From assembly GCA_022819645.1 (NCBI GenBank), contig JAJEGU010000067.1:1-64000 (forward strand): a stretch of DNA of 64,000 nucleotides, read 5' to 3'. The first letter of the stretch is position 1. Each line of letters starts with the position of its first letter. The DNA comes from Pseudomonadales bacterium. GTDB lineage: Bacteria > Pseudomonadota > Gammaproteobacteria > Pseudomonadales > Pseudohongiellaceae. A program made the translations under genes and the position numbers. The notes under the pieces are model-generated. The model did not search any database. It was not told the DNA's origin and saw nothing but the letters and a program-made list of their open reading frames with translations. Positions 32,165 to 43,339 of this stretch are shown here, one piece after another.

Positions 32165-34254
32165 AGCAGGGAAATATCGGCAGCCTGCAGGAAAAGCCCG
32201 CGCAACTCCCGCAGGATATGCAGCCGATTGGCGCGCAGCGGCGCATCGTCCACCATGACCATGACTTCATCGAAAAAGCGGTCCACATCGTCCCGCAGGC
32301 CGGCAAGCCGGGTCAACGCCTTGTGGTAGTCGCCCGCGGCAAACCAGGGCTGTACTTTCTTCCGGGCTTTGCGAATCCGCGCCAGCAACGCTTTTTCCGC
32401 CTCCTCGCCAAGCAATGCATCATCGATCTCTCCTCCCGCCGCCTCCTTGCCGCTTTTGTTGAGCAGATTCGATACCCGCTTGTTGGCCGCTGCCAGGGCT
32501 GCCGCTTCAGGACGCCCGGCAAAGTCGGCAACGGCTTGCACGCGCCGGTGAAAATCCAGCGGACTTGCCGGCTGCACCGCCCGCACGCTGAGGTAGACTG
32601 TCGCGGCAATGCCCATGTCGCTGTACCAGGCGCGCAGTCGGTCCAGAATGAAATCAAGAAGCCCGGCGGCGCAGTTCTCATCCGGCTCGAGTTCCGCGAA
32701 GCCTTCCAGGGCGGCGTCGATGGCTGCCGGCAAGTCGAGTTCCAGCCTGCCTTCAATGAGTATCCGTAATACCCCGATGGCGGCCCGGCGCAGGGCGAAG
32801 GGATCCTTCGAACCCGTAGGCGGCTGGCCGATGGCGAAAAGGCCCGCCAGGGTATCCAGCTTTTCCGCCAGGGCCAGGGTCTGGCCCGCGGGAGTTTCGG
32901 GCAGCCGATCGCTGGTATGCCGCGGCAGATATTGCTCGAAGATCGCCGTCGCCACGGCTTCGGTTTCGCCATCGTTGCGGGCGTAACAGGCGCCCATCAA
33001 GCCCTGCAGCTCAGCGAACTCGCCCACCATATCGCTGAGCAGGTCGCACTTGCCGAGCGTGGCCGCCCTTTGGCTGTCCCCGGCTTCAAAACCAAGCCGA
33101 TCCGCCAGCAGCCCCGCGAGCCGGGACACCCGGCGCGATTTCGCCCCCACCGAACCGAGCCTGTCCTGGAAAACGATCTTGTCGAGTTCCGGCAACCTTG
33201 ACTCAAGACTGCGGGATTTGTCGGTTTCGAAGAAAAACCTGGCATCAGCCAGCCGTGGCCGGATCACCCGTTCATTTCCCTGTATGACCTTTGCCGGGTC
33301 TTTGCTGGCAAGGTTGCTGATTGTCACGAAATACGGGATAATCCGGCCATTGCGGTCTTCCAGACAGAAGCATTTCTGGTGAGACTTCAAGGTGAGCGCC
33401 AGGGCTTCGTCGGGCAATTCGAGAAACTCCCGGTCGAACTCGCCGGTCAGGGCCACGGGATACTCCACCAGGCTGCTGACTTCATCGAGCAGTTCTTCAT
33501 CCATGGCGACCGTGGCGTCGAGCCTTGCGGCCTCGGCATTCACCAGTTCCCGAACCTGTTCCCGGCGCCGGGCGAAACTTGCGATTACCCGGCCCGGATT
33601 TTCCAGCGATGCCGCGTATTCCCCCGGCGACTCGAGGACAATGGGCTGGTTGTGATGAAATCGGTGGCCAAAGGTGGCATTGCCGGCGGTCTCCCCGAGA
33701 ATCTTGCCGGGCACAGTTTCCTCGCCAAACAGCATCACCAGCCAATGCACCGGACGGATGAACTCTGTCCGGGAAGCCCCCCAGCGCATGCGCCGGGGAA
33801 TCGGCAGGGCCGCCAGCGCGGCGCTGGCCAACTCCGGCAGCAAATCCATGGCGGCGGCGCCAGGTTCAAGCCGGCTGAAACAAAGCTTCTCAACGCCCTG
33901 CCGCTCGCAGCGGCCCAATTCGTCAACCCCAACGCCGCAGGAGCGGGCGAAGCCCATTGCCGCCGCGGTGGGAGCGCCATCACTATCGAATGCCGCGGCA
34001 ATGGCGGGCCCAAGGCGTTCGCTGCGCCGATCCGGCTGTTTCTCCGCCAACCCTTCCACCAGTACCGCGAGCCGGCGCGGCGCGGCATAGCGATGAATGG
34101 CGCCATGACCGAGGCCGGCACCCTCCAGGCCCTTGCGAAACTCGTCTTCGAGCGCCCGGGAAAGACCCTTGAGCGCCCTGGGCGGCAATTCCTCAACGCC
34201 GATTTCAAACAAAAAGTCCCGGCTTGGGGGCGTGGCGGCGTCAGGCGTAGTCAC
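32161..34254 (-). CDS. glyS: Glycyl-tRNA synthetase beta subunit
   Basis: [23 protein letters not shown] at 34254. Confidence 0.95.
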   Translation of the reverse strand: MTTPDAATPPSRDFLFEIGVEELPPRALKGLSRALEDEFRKGLEGAGLGHGAIHRYAAPRRLAVLVEGLAEKQPDRRSERLGPAIAAAFDSDGAPTAAAMGFARSCGVGVDELGRCERQGVEKLCFSRLEPGAAAMDLLPELASAALAALPIPRRMRWGASRTEFIRPVHWLVMLFGEETVPGKILGETAGNATFGHRFHHNQPIVLESPGEYAASLENPGRVIASFARRREQVRELVNAEAARLDATVAMDEELLDEVSSLVEYPVALTGEFDREFLELPDEALALTLKSHQKCFCLEDRNGRIIPYFVTISNLASKDPAKVIQGNERVIRPRLADARFFFETDKSRSLESRLPELDKIVFQDRLGSVGAKSRRVSRLAGLLADRLGFEAGDSQRAATLGKCDLLSDMVGEFAELQGLMGACYARNDGETEAVATAIFEQYLPRHTSDRLPETPAGQTLALAEKLDTLAGLFAIGQPPTGSKDPFALRRAAIGVLRILIEGRLELDLPAAIDAALEGFAELEPDENCAAGLLDFILDRLRAWYSDMGIAATVYLSVRAVQPASPLDFHRRVQAVADFAGRPEAAALAAANKRVSNLLNKSGKEAAGGEIDDALLGEEAEKALLARIRKARKKVQPWFAAGDYHKALTRLAGLRDDVDRFFDEVMVMVDDAPLRANRLHILRELRGLFLQAADISLL

Positions 34255-35164
34255 GGCGCAATTCTTCCAGGGCCAGGGGGAAGCCAAGCTTGCGCCGGCT
34301 TTCGAGATAGGCTTCGGCCACCGCCCTGGCCATGGCTCGCACCCGCAGGATAAAGCGTTGCCGTTCGGTTACCGATATCGCCTTGCGGGCGTCCAGCAGA
34401 TTGAAGTAATGCGAGGCCTTGAGCACCTGCTCGTAGGCCGGCAGCGGCAGATTCCCGCCAAGCAGGGTCTGGCACATGGCCTCGCAATCATCAAAGTAGC
34501 CAAACAGCTTTCCGGTATCAGCCATTGCGAAATTGAAGGCGGACATTTCCACTTCATTTTGCCGGAAAACATCGCCATAGCTCACCGGGCCGCCCGGTCC
34601 ATCGCACCAGACAATGTCGTAGACGCTGTCCACCTGCTGCAGATACATGGCGATACGCTCGATGCCATAGGTGATCTCTCCGCTGACCGGGTGGCATTCG
34701 AGCCCGCCCACCTGCTGAAAATAGGTGAACTGGGTGATTTCCATGCCGTCGAGCCAGACTTCCCAGCCAAGACCCCAGGCGCCGAGAGTGGGCGATTCCC
34801 AGTTGTCTTCCACAAAACGCACATCGTGAACCGTCATGTCAATACCAAGGTGGGCGAGGGAGTCCAGGTATTGCTGCTGGATCTCCCCGGGCGAAGGCTT
34901 GAGGATGACCTGATACTGGTAATAGTGTTGCAGGCGGTTGGGATTTTCGCCGTAGCGACCGTCGCCCGGGCGCCGGCTTGGCTGGACATAGGCGCAATTC
35001 CAGCTTTCCGGGCCGATGGCGCGCAGAAAGGTAGCCGGATGAAAGGTTCCCGCGCCGACTTCCATATCCAGGGGCTGCAACACCACACAGCCCTTCCCGG
35101 CCCAGAATTGCTGCAACGCCAGTATAAGCCCCTGGAAGGTTTTCGGATCGGCGCCAGCGCTCAC
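34241..35164 (-). CDS. glyQ: Glycyl-tRNA synthetase alpha subunit
   Basis: [45 protein letters not shown]. Confidence 0.97.
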   Translation of the reverse strand: MSAGADPKTFQGLILALQQFWAGKGCVVLQPLDMEVGAGTFHPATFLRAIGPESWNCAYVQPSRRPGDGRYGENPNRLQHYYQYQVILKPSPGEIQQQYLDSLAHLGIDMTVHDVRFVEDNWESPTLGAWGLGWEVWLDGMEITQFTYFQQVGGLECHPVSGEITYGIERIAMYLQQVDSVYDIVWCDGPGGPVSYGDVFRQNEVEMSAFNFAMADTGKLFGYFDDCEAMCQTLLGGNLPLPAYEQVLKASHYFNLLDARKAISVTERQRFILRVRAMARAVAEAYLESRRKLGFPLALEELRRDYA

Positions 35165-35221
35165 GTCAGGACAGGGAGTAAGCTACAAGAAAGGCCGCGA
35201 TTATCCTAGAATTCCCCTGCG

Positions 35222-35230
35222 TTATCCACA
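35222..35230 (+). promoter_or_regulatory. Consensus DnaA box 9-mer outside oriC
   Basis: TTATCCACA, upstream of glyQ. Confidence 0.5.
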
Positions 35231-35245
35231 TTGTGCCGCTTTCCC

Positions 35246-35310
35246 GTGTCATTCTGCGCGTCGTGAAGCGCAGGCTCCTGGGTTACTGCGACTACGCGCA
35301 GGATGACAAG
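35246..35310. repeat. REP-like palindromes with GGAGCCTGCG-family fragment
   Basis: gtcattctgcgcgtcgtgaagcgcaggctcctgggttactgcgactacgcgcaggatgac. Confidence 0.6.
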
Positions 35311-35346
35311 GAGCGATACACGGGCGCGGACAAAGGGAAAAACAAA

Positions 35347-35498
35347 GGAAGCTCTGATTAAGTCAGAGCTTCCCTGCGGCACATGGAAGTGCCGCCGAAT
35401 TCGATGGCGTAAGCCATTGAATTCGTAAGCAAAACAAAACCACGCTTTTGTTTTGCGATAATGAAAAATTCCAGGGAGGGAATTTTTCAGAGAATACC
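35347..35498 (+). repeat. Dispersed multi-hairpin element, copy B (complete)
   Basis: Five successive stem-loops, starting ggaagctctga-ttaag-tcagagcttcc and ending gaaaaattcc/ggaatttttc; near-identical to 1-143. Confidence 0.93.
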
Positions 35499-36389
35499 AA
35501 AGGTATCCCGGTCATCAAACTTCTACTTTTCCGGCTGTTTCTGGCCATCGGCGCCCGACTGCCCCTGTCCCTGCTGCAAGCCGTGGCCCGCTTTCTCGGC
35601 GGCCTGCTGCTGCGAATTCGGGGCCGCGCCGCCGAAACCACTTTGCGCAATCTGCGAACCTGCTTTCCGGAACGCGACGAGGACGCGGTCCGCAAGCTTG
35701 CCAGGGCCAGCCTGCAGCACTCGCTCTGCGCCCTGTTCGAGATGGGCCGCGCCTGGCGCTGGCCCCTGCCGAAACTACAAAAGCTGTTGCGGGAATCGGC
35801 GGAAGTTGCGGAATTTCGCCGGGCCGCGCAATCGGGTTCCGGCGTAATATTGCTTGCGCCACACTTGGGCAACTGGGAAATCTTCGGCATATCCATGTGT
35901 TACGGGCTGCCGTCGAGTTTTCTCTACGCACCGCCCGGGTCTGCCGCTTTCGATGCCTTGCTGCGGGCAAGCCGGGAACGAGGCGGCCTGTGCATGGCGG
36001 CGGCGGGCAAGGCCGGCGTGGCGCAACTGGCGCGAGCCCTGGGCAGGGGGGAAGTCATCGGCATTCTGCCCGATCAGGTTCCCGCCGATGGCAGCGGCGA
36101 GTTTGCGCCATTCTTTGGCGAGCCCGCCTATACCATGACCCTGGCGGCCCGGCTTGCCCAGCGCCCCGGGGTGCGGGTGTTCTGCGGCTATGCCGAGCGT
36201 TTGCCCCGGGCGGAGGGATTTCGCATCCACATGGGCGAACTTGATCTGCGCCGGGAACGATTGTCCGATTCGCTGGCGGCGATGAACCGGGCCGTGGAGG
36301 ACCTGGCGCGCCAGCATCCGGAACAATACCAGTGGGAATACAAGCGCTTCCGCCGCCGTCCCGATGGGTCGGAGTTCTATGGCTCCTAG
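35448..36389 (+). CDS. LpxL/HtrB-like lysophospholipid acyltransferase
   Basis: APHLGNWEIFGISM (HX4E); GILPDQVPADGSGEFAPFFGEPAYT; start uncertain (only TTG inside repeat). Confidence 0.85.
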   Translation: MFCDNEKFQGGNFSENTKGIPVIKLLLFRLFLAIGARLPLSLLQAVARFLGGLLLRIRGRAAETTLRNLRTCFPERDEDAVRKLARASLQHSLCALFEMGRAWRWPLPKLQKLLRESAEVAEFRRAAQSGSGVILLAPHLGNWEIFGISMCYGLPSSFLYAPPGSAAFDALLRASRERGGLCMAAAGKAGVAQLARALGRGEVIGILPDQVPADGSGEFAPFFGEPAYTMTLAARLAQRPGVRVFCGYAERLPRAEGFRIHMGELDLRRERLSDSLAAMNRAVEDLARQHPEQYQWEYKRFRRRPDGSEFYGS

Positions 36390-37834
36390 CGCCGCCAGAA
36401 CATCGGCGTGAACAATACCAGCAGGGTGAAGACTTCCAGCCTGCCGAGGAGCATGGCGACACAGAGTATCCACTTGGCGGTGACCGGCAGGGCGGCATAG
36501 CTTGCCGAGACGTCTGCAAGCCCCGGCCCGAGATTGTTGATGCAGGCGCCCACCGCGCTGAAAGCGGTGATGATCTCGACTCCCGAGGCGAGCAGGGCGA
36601 GCAGCATCAGCATGAACACCATCACATATACCGCAAAGAAGCCCCACACCGATTCGATCACCCGGTCCGGCACCCGCTTGCTGCCAAGCTTGATGGGGAT
36701 GACGGCCTTGGGGTGGATCAGCCGCTGGACCTCGCGAAAGCCCTGCTTGAAGATCAGCAGGATGCGGATCACCTTGATGCCGCCGCCGGTGGAGCCGGCG
36801 CAGGCGCCGATAATCGCCGCGTACAGCAGCAGGTAGGGCAGGAATAGCGGCCAGGCGCTGAAGTCGTCGGTGACAAAACCCGTGGTGGTGGCGATGGAAA
36901 CCACCTGGAACAATCCCTTGATGGCGGCCTCGAAGAAACTGTCGTACGTGGCGGTGAGATAGAGAATACCAATGGCGGCGAATGACAGGAAGCCGAGGAT
37001 GAAGGCGTAAAAGCGAAATTCCGGGTCGGCCAGGTAGTGCTTGATGGAACGGCGTTGCCATGCGGTGAAATGCAGGGCGAAATTGACGCCTGCGATCACC
37101 ATGAAGACGATGGCCACCAGATCCACCGCCGGGTTGTCAAAATAGCCGATGCTGGCGTCGTGGGTGGAAAAGCCGCCGATGGCCACTGTGGTAAAGGCGT
37201 GGCCGATGGCGTCGAAAGCTTCCATGCCCACGGCCCAGTAGGCCAGGGCGCAGGCAAGGGTCAGGGCCAGATAGATGTACCAGAGCGCCTTGGCGGTTTC
37301 GGCCAGCCGCGGCACCAGCTTGTTATCCTTGAGCGGCCCCGGGGTTTCCGCCTGGTACAACTGCATGCCGCCGATGCCGAGCATGGGCAGCAGGGCCATG
37401 GCGAGCACGATGATTCCCATGCCGCCCATCCATTGCAGCAATTGCCGGTAGAAAAGGATCGATCTGGGCAGTTCGTCCAGGCCGACGATGACCGTGGCGC
37501 CGGTGGTGGTAAGCCCCGACAGGGATTCGAACACCGCGTCGGCAAGGCTGAGTTCCAGCGCCAGCACGAAAGGCAGGCAGCCCGCCAGCCCAAGCACGCT
37601 CCAGAACAGCGTCACCACCAGAAAGCCGTCGCGAATCGTCAATTCCTTGCGATTGCGGGCGGTCAGCCCCCAAAGGCCCGCGCCAAGCAGCAGCAGGCTC
37701 AGGAAAGTAGTGAAGAAAACCCCGATCATGCCGTCGCGGTACAGCAGGGAAACGAGCATCGGCGGCAAGGTTCCCAGCAAGCTGAACAGCATTAACAGGA
37801 TGCCGAGAATCTTGGTGATCATGAAGGGGTGCAT
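36386..37834 (-). CDS. trkH: Trk potassium uptake membrane protein
   Basis: MHPFMITKILGILLMLFS; selectivity filters e.g. SLSGLTTTGATV; adjacent to trkA. Confidence 0.93.
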   Translation of the reverse strand: MHPFMITKILGILLMLFSLLGTLPPMLVSLLYRDGMIGVFFTTFLSLLLLGAGLWGLTARNRKELTIRDGFLVVTLFWSVLGLAGCLPFVLALELSLADAVFESLSGLTTTGATVIVGLDELPRSILFYRQLLQWMGGMGIIVLAMALLPMLGIGGMQLYQAETPGPLKDNKLVPRLAETAKALWYIYLALTLACALAYWAVGMEAFDAIGHAFTTVAIGGFSTHDASIGYFDNPAVDLVAIVFMVIAGVNFALHFTAWQRRSIKHYLADPEFRFYAFILGFLSFAAIGILYLTATYDSFFEAAIKGLFQVVSIATTTGFVTDDFSAWPLFLPYLLLYAAIIGACAGSTGGGIKVIRILLIFKQGFREVQRLIHPKAVIPIKLGSKRVPDRVIESVWGFFAVYVMVFMLMLLALLASGVEIITAFSAVGACINNLGPGLADVSASYAALPVTAKWILCVAMLLGRLEVFTLLVLFTPMFWRR

Positions 37835-37840
37835 GATGCC

Positions 37841-39217
37841 TCAGAAGTGCGCGAATCCGGCCCCGAACAGTCGCTCCACCAGCGCCACATGCTTGCGGTC
37901 CACGAGAAACAGGATGACATGGTCGCCCGACTCGACCCGGATGTCGTCATGGGCGATGAGCACGCCTTCTCCGCGCACGATGGCGCCCACGGTAATGCCG
38001 TCGGGCAGATTCAGGTCGCGCAATTCCCGTCCGATGACTTTTGAAGAAGCCACATCGCCATGCACCACCGCCTCCACCGCTTCGGCGGCGCCCCGGCGCA
38101 GGGAGTGGACATTGGCAAAATCCGCCCGCCGCACCTTGGTCAGCACACTGCCGATGGTGGCCTGCTGGGGAGAAATGGCGATATCGATCTCGCCGCCCTG
38201 GATGAGGTCCACATAGTCCGGGTTATTGATCAGCGCCATGACCTTTTTCGCCCCGAGCCGCTTGGCCATCATGCACGACATGATATTGGCCTCATCGTCA
38301 TTGGTAAGGGCGACAAATACATCGGCATCCTCGATGTTCTCGCTGATCAGCAGTTCCCGGTCCGAGGTTTCTCCGTGAAGCACGAGGGTGCTTTCGAGTT
38401 GCCCGGTGAGAAAGTCGCAGCGCGCCGCACTGCGTTCCACGAGCTTGACCTTGTAGCGTGATTCGAGTTGCAGCGCGAGGCGCAGGCCGATATTGCCGCC
38501 GCCGGCGATGAAGATGCGGCGGTAGGGGCGGTCCATGGGCCGCACTTCGCCGATACAGGCGCGGATATCACTTTGGGCGGCGACAAAAAAGACCTCATCC
38601 TCCGCCTCGATCACCGTTGAGCCTTCGGGAACAATGGGCCGGTCCTTGCGGAATATCGCCGCCACCCGGGTGTCCACCGCGGGCATATGTTGCCGCAGCA
38701 GGCGGATTTCCTGACCCACCAGAGGGCCGCCATAAACCGCCTTGACGCCGACGAGTTGCACGCTGCCATCGGCAAAATCAAGCACTTGCAAAGCACCTGG
38801 CAGGTCGATCAGGCGCTCGATGTTTTCCGAGACGATCATTTCCGGGCAGATCGGCGTATCCACCGCAATGCCCTGCCTGCCGAACAGTTCGTCGCTGAAA
38901 CGAATGAAGGATGAGGAATGCACCCGGCAGATTTTCTTCGGCGTGCGGTACAGCGAATAGGCGACCCGGCAGGCCACCATGTTCAATTCGTCGTTTTCGG
39001 AAACCGCAATGAGCAGGTCGGCGTCTTCCACGCCGGCCTGCTCAAGCACATCGGGATGGGATCCCCGACCGCTGACGACCTGGATGTCCATGCCCTGCTT
39101 GAGCCCTTCAAGGCGGGCTTCATCGCTGTCCACAAGGGTCACGTCATTGGATTCGGTGGACAGGGTGCTTGCCAGGCTGATGCCCACCGGATTCGCGCCG
39201 AGAACGATTATCTTCAT
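37841..39217 (-). CDS. trkA: Trk system NAD-binding protein TrkA
   Basis: MKIIVLGANPVGISLASTLSTESNDVTLVDSD, duplicated RCK domains. Confidence 0.94.
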   Translation of the reverse strand: MKIIVLGANPVGISLASTLSTESNDVTLVDSDEARLEGLKQGMDIQVVSGRGSHPDVLEQAGVEDADLLIAVSENDELNMVACRVAYSLYRTPKKICRVHSSSFIRFSDELFGRQGIAVDTPICPEMIVSENIERLIDLPGALQVLDFADGSVQLVGVKAVYGGPLVGQEIRLLRQHMPAVDTRVAAIFRKDRPIVPEGSTVIEAEDEVFFVAAQSDIRACIGEVRPMDRPYRRIFIAGGGNIGLRLALQLESRYKVKLVERSAARCDFLTGQLESTLVLHGETSDRELLISENIEDADVFVALTNDDEANIMSCMMAKRLGAKKVMALINNPDYVDLIQGGEIDIAISPQQATIGSVLTKVRRADFANVHSLRRGAAEAVEAVVHGDVASSKVIGRELRDLNLPDGITVGAIVRGEGVLIAHDDIRVESGDHVILFLVDRKHVALVERLFGAGFAHF

Positions 39218-39269
39218 TTGGATGTGCCGCGTAGCGCTCGTAACTCGGGACGGTCAGGCTCTGCCCTGA

Positions 39270-40562
39270 TCAGAGCTTCTCCAACAGGCAAAAGTAGAAT
39301 CCGTCGGGGCCTTCCGCGCCGCCGGGGCGCAACTGCTTTCCGTATGCGCATTCTAATCCCCAATCGGCAGCGATAGGCAGGGTTTTAGCATCCCCGGCGC
39401 CCGCCAGAAAGCGGGAGATGACCTGCTCGTTCTCCTTCCTGAGCAGGGAACAGGTGGTGTAGAGCAGGCGCCCGCCGGGTTTCAGGCAACCCCACAGCAC
39501 CCGCAGCAATCGTGACTGCTCCTTGCTGTGGGCTGCAATATCGTTCGGCCTCAGCGACAGCTTGATGTCGGGATGCCGTCGGATAACCCCCGTGGCCGAG
39601 CAGGGTGCATCGAGCAGAATCCGGTCAAAGGCGGCGCCATCCCACCACTGCGATACGTCGGCGGCATCGGCAATGACGAGCTCGGCCGCGAGGTCGAGCC
39701 GTTCGAGGTTTTCCCGGATCATATCGCTGCGCTCCGGGTCGCGCTCAAGCGCCGTGCAACCGAGATTTTCCGGCGCGGTTTCGAGCAGGTGGCAGGTCTT
39801 GCCGCCGGGAGCGGCGCAGGCGTCGAGCAGGCGCGCGCCGGGCTCCGGGGCCAACAATCCGGGCACAAGCTGGGAAGCTTCGTCCTGGACGCTGAACCAG
39901 CCTTCGGCAAAACCGGGTATCTCTCCTACCGGCCGCGCCTGCTGCAGATACACCGCCGAGGGCGCGAGTTGCCCCGGTGAACATGCCACGCCGGCATCTT
40001 CCAGAAGGCGCATGGCGTCCATGCGGCTGCCGCGCCGCCGGTTTGCCCGCAGGCACAGTGGCGGCCTGCGATTGTTGGCCTCGAGAATCGAGGACCATTG
40101 CCCGGGCCAGTCGTCGCGGATGGATTGCGCCAACCATTGCGGATGGCTGTAGCGGATATTTTCGGCTTGCCGCCCAAGGGTGAGTTCAAACTTTTTCCGG
40201 CGCCGCTGAAAATTGCGCAATACGGCGTTAACCAGGGGTTTCGACCATTCCTTTCCCAGGGCATGGCCCGCTTTTACGCTTTCGTCGATGACCGCGTACT
40301 CCGGTGTGGCCAGTTCGCGCAATTCGTGCAGGGCGCCGAGCAGCAGGTATTTCAGGTCGGTGTCGCGCTGGCGCAGGGGCCGTGCGAGCAATTCGCCGAG
40401 GAGGAAGGCGAGGGATTCATGGTGACGGCAGACGCCGTAGCAGATTTCTTGCAACAGACTGTATTCGCGCAGTTCCCGATGGACCGCCAGCAACTCTCCC
40501 ACTGTGCCCCCGCGCCCGGCAAGACGAGCTAGAATGCGGGCCGCTGTGGCGCGCACGGTCAC
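39270..40562 (-). CDS. rsmB: 16S rRNA (cytosine967-C5)-methyltransferase
   Basis: LLDACAAPGGKTCHLLE; ILLDAPCSATGVIRRHPDIK; GTG at 40562 overlaps fmt stop. Confidence 0.93.
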   Translation of the reverse strand: MTVRATAARILARLAGRGGTVGELLAVHRELREYSLLQEICYGVCRHHESLAFLLGELLARPLRQRDTDLKYLLLGALHELRELATPEYAVIDESVKAGHALGKEWSKPLVNAVLRNFQRRRKKFELTLGRQAENIRYSHPQWLAQSIRDDWPGQWSSILEANNRRPPLCLRANRRRGSRMDAMRLLEDAGVACSPGQLAPSAVYLQQARPVGEIPGFAEGWFSVQDEASQLVPGLLAPEPGARLLDACAAPGGKTCHLLETAPENLGCTALERDPERSDMIRENLERLDLAAELVIADAADVSQWWDGAAFDRILLDAPCSATGVIRRHPDIKLSLRPNDIAAHSKEQSRLLRVLWGCLKPGGRLLYTTCSLLRKENEQVISRFLAGAGDAKTLPIAADWGLECAYGKQLRPGGAEGPDGFYFCLLEKL

Positions 40563-41536
40563 TGGCCGGTCGCCTGGTCTTGCAGAACCGTGCCCCTGGC
40601 AAAGGGCGCCGGGACAGAATGCAGCAAGGCCCCGGGTGAGACAGGTTTCCCGCCGGGCAATTGCAGCGATGTAATGCAAAGCGCGCCTTCGCCACAGGCC
40701 ACCAGCAAGCCGTTCTTGTCGAAATTGACGATCTTCCCTGGCGTCCCGGACGGGTCCCAATCCCTGGCGGTGGCTTGCAGAATCCTGATGCGCCGCTCCC
40801 CGGCAAAGCAGAAGGCGGGCATGCGGCCAATGCCGGTGCGCACCTGCCGGCTGATGAACTGCGCATCCCGCGTCCAATCGATCCGGGCGTCGTCCTTGCC
40901 CAGTTTGCGGGCATAGGTCGCCTGCCCATTGTCCTGCGGTGTGGAATCGGCAAGCAGTTCCGGAAGACATTCCAGGCTGTGGAGAAGCGCTGCGCAGCCC
41001 GCCTCGGTGAGTTTGGCTTCCAGCGTATCGCGGTCATCCCCGGCAAGAATGGCCACCTCCCGCTGCAACAGCAAGGGACCGGTATCGAGTCCCTCATCCA
41101 TTTGCATGATGCTGATGCCGGTGCGCTGGTCCCCCGCCAGCAGCGCGCGCTCAATGGGCGCCGCCCCGCGCCAGCGGGGCAGCAGCGAGGCGTGAACATT
41201 GATGCAGCCAAAACGCGGCAAGGCCAGAATCGCCTCCGGCAGAATCAGGCCATAGGCGGCGACAATCAATACATCGGGGCGAAACGAGGCGAGCAATGCG
41301 GCGGTCCCCTCACCGCTCAGGCTCACGGGTTTGTGCAAAGGCAGTCCCAACTCTCCGGCGCTGGCGGCGACTGCGCTGGGCCGCAGCTTGCGGCCACGTC
41401 CCGCGGGGCGGTCGGGCTGGGTAAAGACCGCGGTGATTTCATGGCCTGCCCGGCTCAGGGCGGCTAAATGGGCGGCGGCGAATGGCGGCGTGCCCGCGAA
41501 ACACAGTCGTAAATGAGGCGGCACACCGGGCGGCAT
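40559..41536 (-). CDS. fmt: Methionyl-tRNA formyltransferase
   Basis: LRLCFAGTPPFAAAHLAAL; GCINVHASLLPRWRGAAPIERAL. Confidence 0.95.
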   Translation of the reverse strand: MPPGVPPHLRLCFAGTPPFAAAHLAALSRAGHEITAVFTQPDRPAGRGRKLRPSAVAASAGELGLPLHKPVSLSGEGTAALLASFRPDVLIVAAYGLILPEAILALPRFGCINVHASLLPRWRGAAPIERALLAGDQRTGISIMQMDEGLDTGPLLLQREVAILAGDDRDTLEAKLTEAGCAALLHSLECLPELLADSTPQDNGQATYARKLGKDDARIDWTRDAQFISRQVRTGIGRMPAFCFAGERRIRILQATARDWDPSGTPGKIVNFDKNGLLVACGEGALCITSLQLPGGKPVSPGALLHSVPAPFARGTVLQDQATGQ

Positions 41537-41541
41537 CGGAG

Positions 41542-42051
41542 TCAGGCCGATTTCCGCTGTTCCTTCTGCAGCTTGCTGCGAATGCGCTGGCGCTTGAGGG
41601 GGCTGAGATAATCAACGAACAGCTTGCCGTCCAGATGATCGATTTCGTGCTGGATGCAGACCGCGAGCAAGCCTTTGGCCTCAAGCTCGAAGGTTTCTCC
41701 ATTGCGGTCCCGGGCGCTGACCCGAATCGCCCGGGGCCGGGACACTTCCTCAAAAAAACCGGGAACCGAAAGGCAGCCTTCCTGATAATCCTGCAATTCT
41801 TCCTCAATGACCTCGAATTCTGGATTTATGAAGACATGGGGACTATCCTTTTCTTCCGAAACGTCGAGCACGAGCAGGCGTTTGTGGACATTGACCTGAG
41901 TCGCGGCGAGGCCGATTCCCTCGGACTGGTACATGGTTTCAAACATATTGTCGACAAGGCGGCGGAGCCTGTCGTCAAAATGAGTCACCGGGCTTGCCAG
42001 CTTGCGCAGCCTCGGGTCGGGAAATTCCAGAATCGGTAACAATGCCATCAC
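41542..42051 (-). CDS. def: Peptide deformylase
   Basis: [31 protein letters not shown]. Confidence 0.96.
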   Translation of the reverse strand: MMALLPILEFPDPRLRKLASPVTHFDDRLRRLVDNMFETMYQSEGIGLAATQVNVHKRLLVLDVSEEKDSPHVFINPEFEVIEEELQDYQEGCLSVPGFFEEVSRPRAIRVSARDRNGETFELEAKGLLAVCIQHEIDHLDGKLFVDYLSPLKRQRIRSKLQKEQRKSA

Positions 42052-42116
42052 AGCTCCGGTAATGCACCGGGCTAGCCGGCAGACTGCCCGGGTGGACCGG
42101 AGATTATAGCAGCCCC

Positions 42117-43244
42117 ATGCGGATAATTGTCATGGATGATTCCCTGACCAAAGACTACCTCACGCTGGCGCACCATTGCGCTTTCGGCCTCGGCGTCGCG
42201 GCGAGAATTCTGGGTGAACTGGGCCCACTGAGCCGGATCCGGCGATTGCCTAAGGCCGAGCTGCTATCGCTGGGCCTGTCCGGAGAGCAGGCCACAGCGA
42301 TATTGACTCCAGTGGATGAAAGCAGCCTGAGCCGCGGATTGCGGGCCGAACTTGTCTGGGCCGAAGCTGCTGGCCGGGCCATCATTCATTTCGAATCGCC
42401 GCAGTATCCCCGTTTGCTGCGGGAAATCGCCGCGCCGCCGCCGGTGCTGTATGTGGAAGGCCGCCTGGAATGCCTCAACAATCCCAACATCGCCATGGTG
42501 GGCAGCCGCCGGGGCAGCGCCTATGGCAGGCGGCAGGCGGAATGGCTGGCGCATGAGTTGGGTGATGCGGGCCTGACGGTCTGCTCGGGCATGGCTCTTG
42601 GCATCGACACTGCGGCCCACCGGGGCGCCCTGGCCGCGGATGCGCTCACCATCGCGGTCATGGGCACCGGCGTGGATATCTGCTATCCCGCCCGCAATCG
42701 CGAGTTGCGGGAACAAATTCTCAGCCATGGCGCCCTGGTTTCCGAATTCGCACTTGGTTCTCCTCCCGCCAGGGCCCATTTTCCCCGCCGCAACCGTATC
42801 ATCAGCGGGCTCTGCGCGGGCGTGGTGGTTGTGGAAGCCAGCCTGAAAAGCGGCTCCCTGGTCACCGCAAAATACGCCTTGCAGCAGAACCGGGAAATTT
42901 TCGCCGTGCCGGGCCCGATCTCAAGCCCTTTCTCCCGCGGTTGCCACCAACTGATACGCCAGGGCGCAAAACTCGTGGAATCTGCCCAGGATGTGCTGCA
43001 GGAACTCGAAGGCATTATCCCGCTCGATGCTTGCCGCCCCAAATCAGGCGCCGCACAAACCAGAACTATCGCCCACAAGCCTGAAGACGCCAAACTGCTC
43101 GCCCTGCTCGAAGAATCCGGCTCGCTCCCGGAAACCCTCGCCCATCAAGCCGGCCTCTCCCAGCAGGAACTTGCCATAAAACTCCTTGAGTTCGAACTTG
43201 CCGGCGCAGTTCTCCATCAGGGAGGCCGTTATTTTCCGGTTTGA
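42117..43244 (+). CDS. dprA: DNA processing protein DprA/Smf
   Basis: [37 protein letters not shown]. Confidence 0.93.
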   Translation: MRIIVMDDSLTKDYLTLAHHCAFGLGVAARILGELGPLSRIRRLPKAELLSLGLSGEQATAILTPVDESSLSRGLRAELVWAEAAGRAIIHFESPQYPRLLREIAAPPPVLYVEGRLECLNNPNIAMVGSRRGSAYGRRQAEWLAHELGDAGLTVCSGMALGIDTAAHRGALAADALTIAVMGTGVDICYPARNRELREQILSHGALVSEFALGSPPARAHFPRRNRIISGLCAGVVVVEASLKSGSLVTAKYALQQNREIFAVPGPISSPFSRGCHQLIRQGAKLVESAQDVLQELEGIIPLDACRPKSGAAQTRTIAHKPEDAKLLALLEESGSLPETLAHQAGLSQQELAIKLLEFELAGAVLHQGGRYFPV

Positions 43245-43339
43245 CTGGATTCGAAGCGCGGAATCGCGCGGATGGACATGCCGCTGCCCTTCTTTTATTC
43301 TCAATGACCCATTCCAGATCCTGAAAGGGGTCTTTACCC

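Noticed and set aside
40563-40970. N-terminal extension of rsmB ORF
   Set aside because: Overlaps fmt in another frame; GTG at 40562 overlaps the fmt stop and matches the family start.
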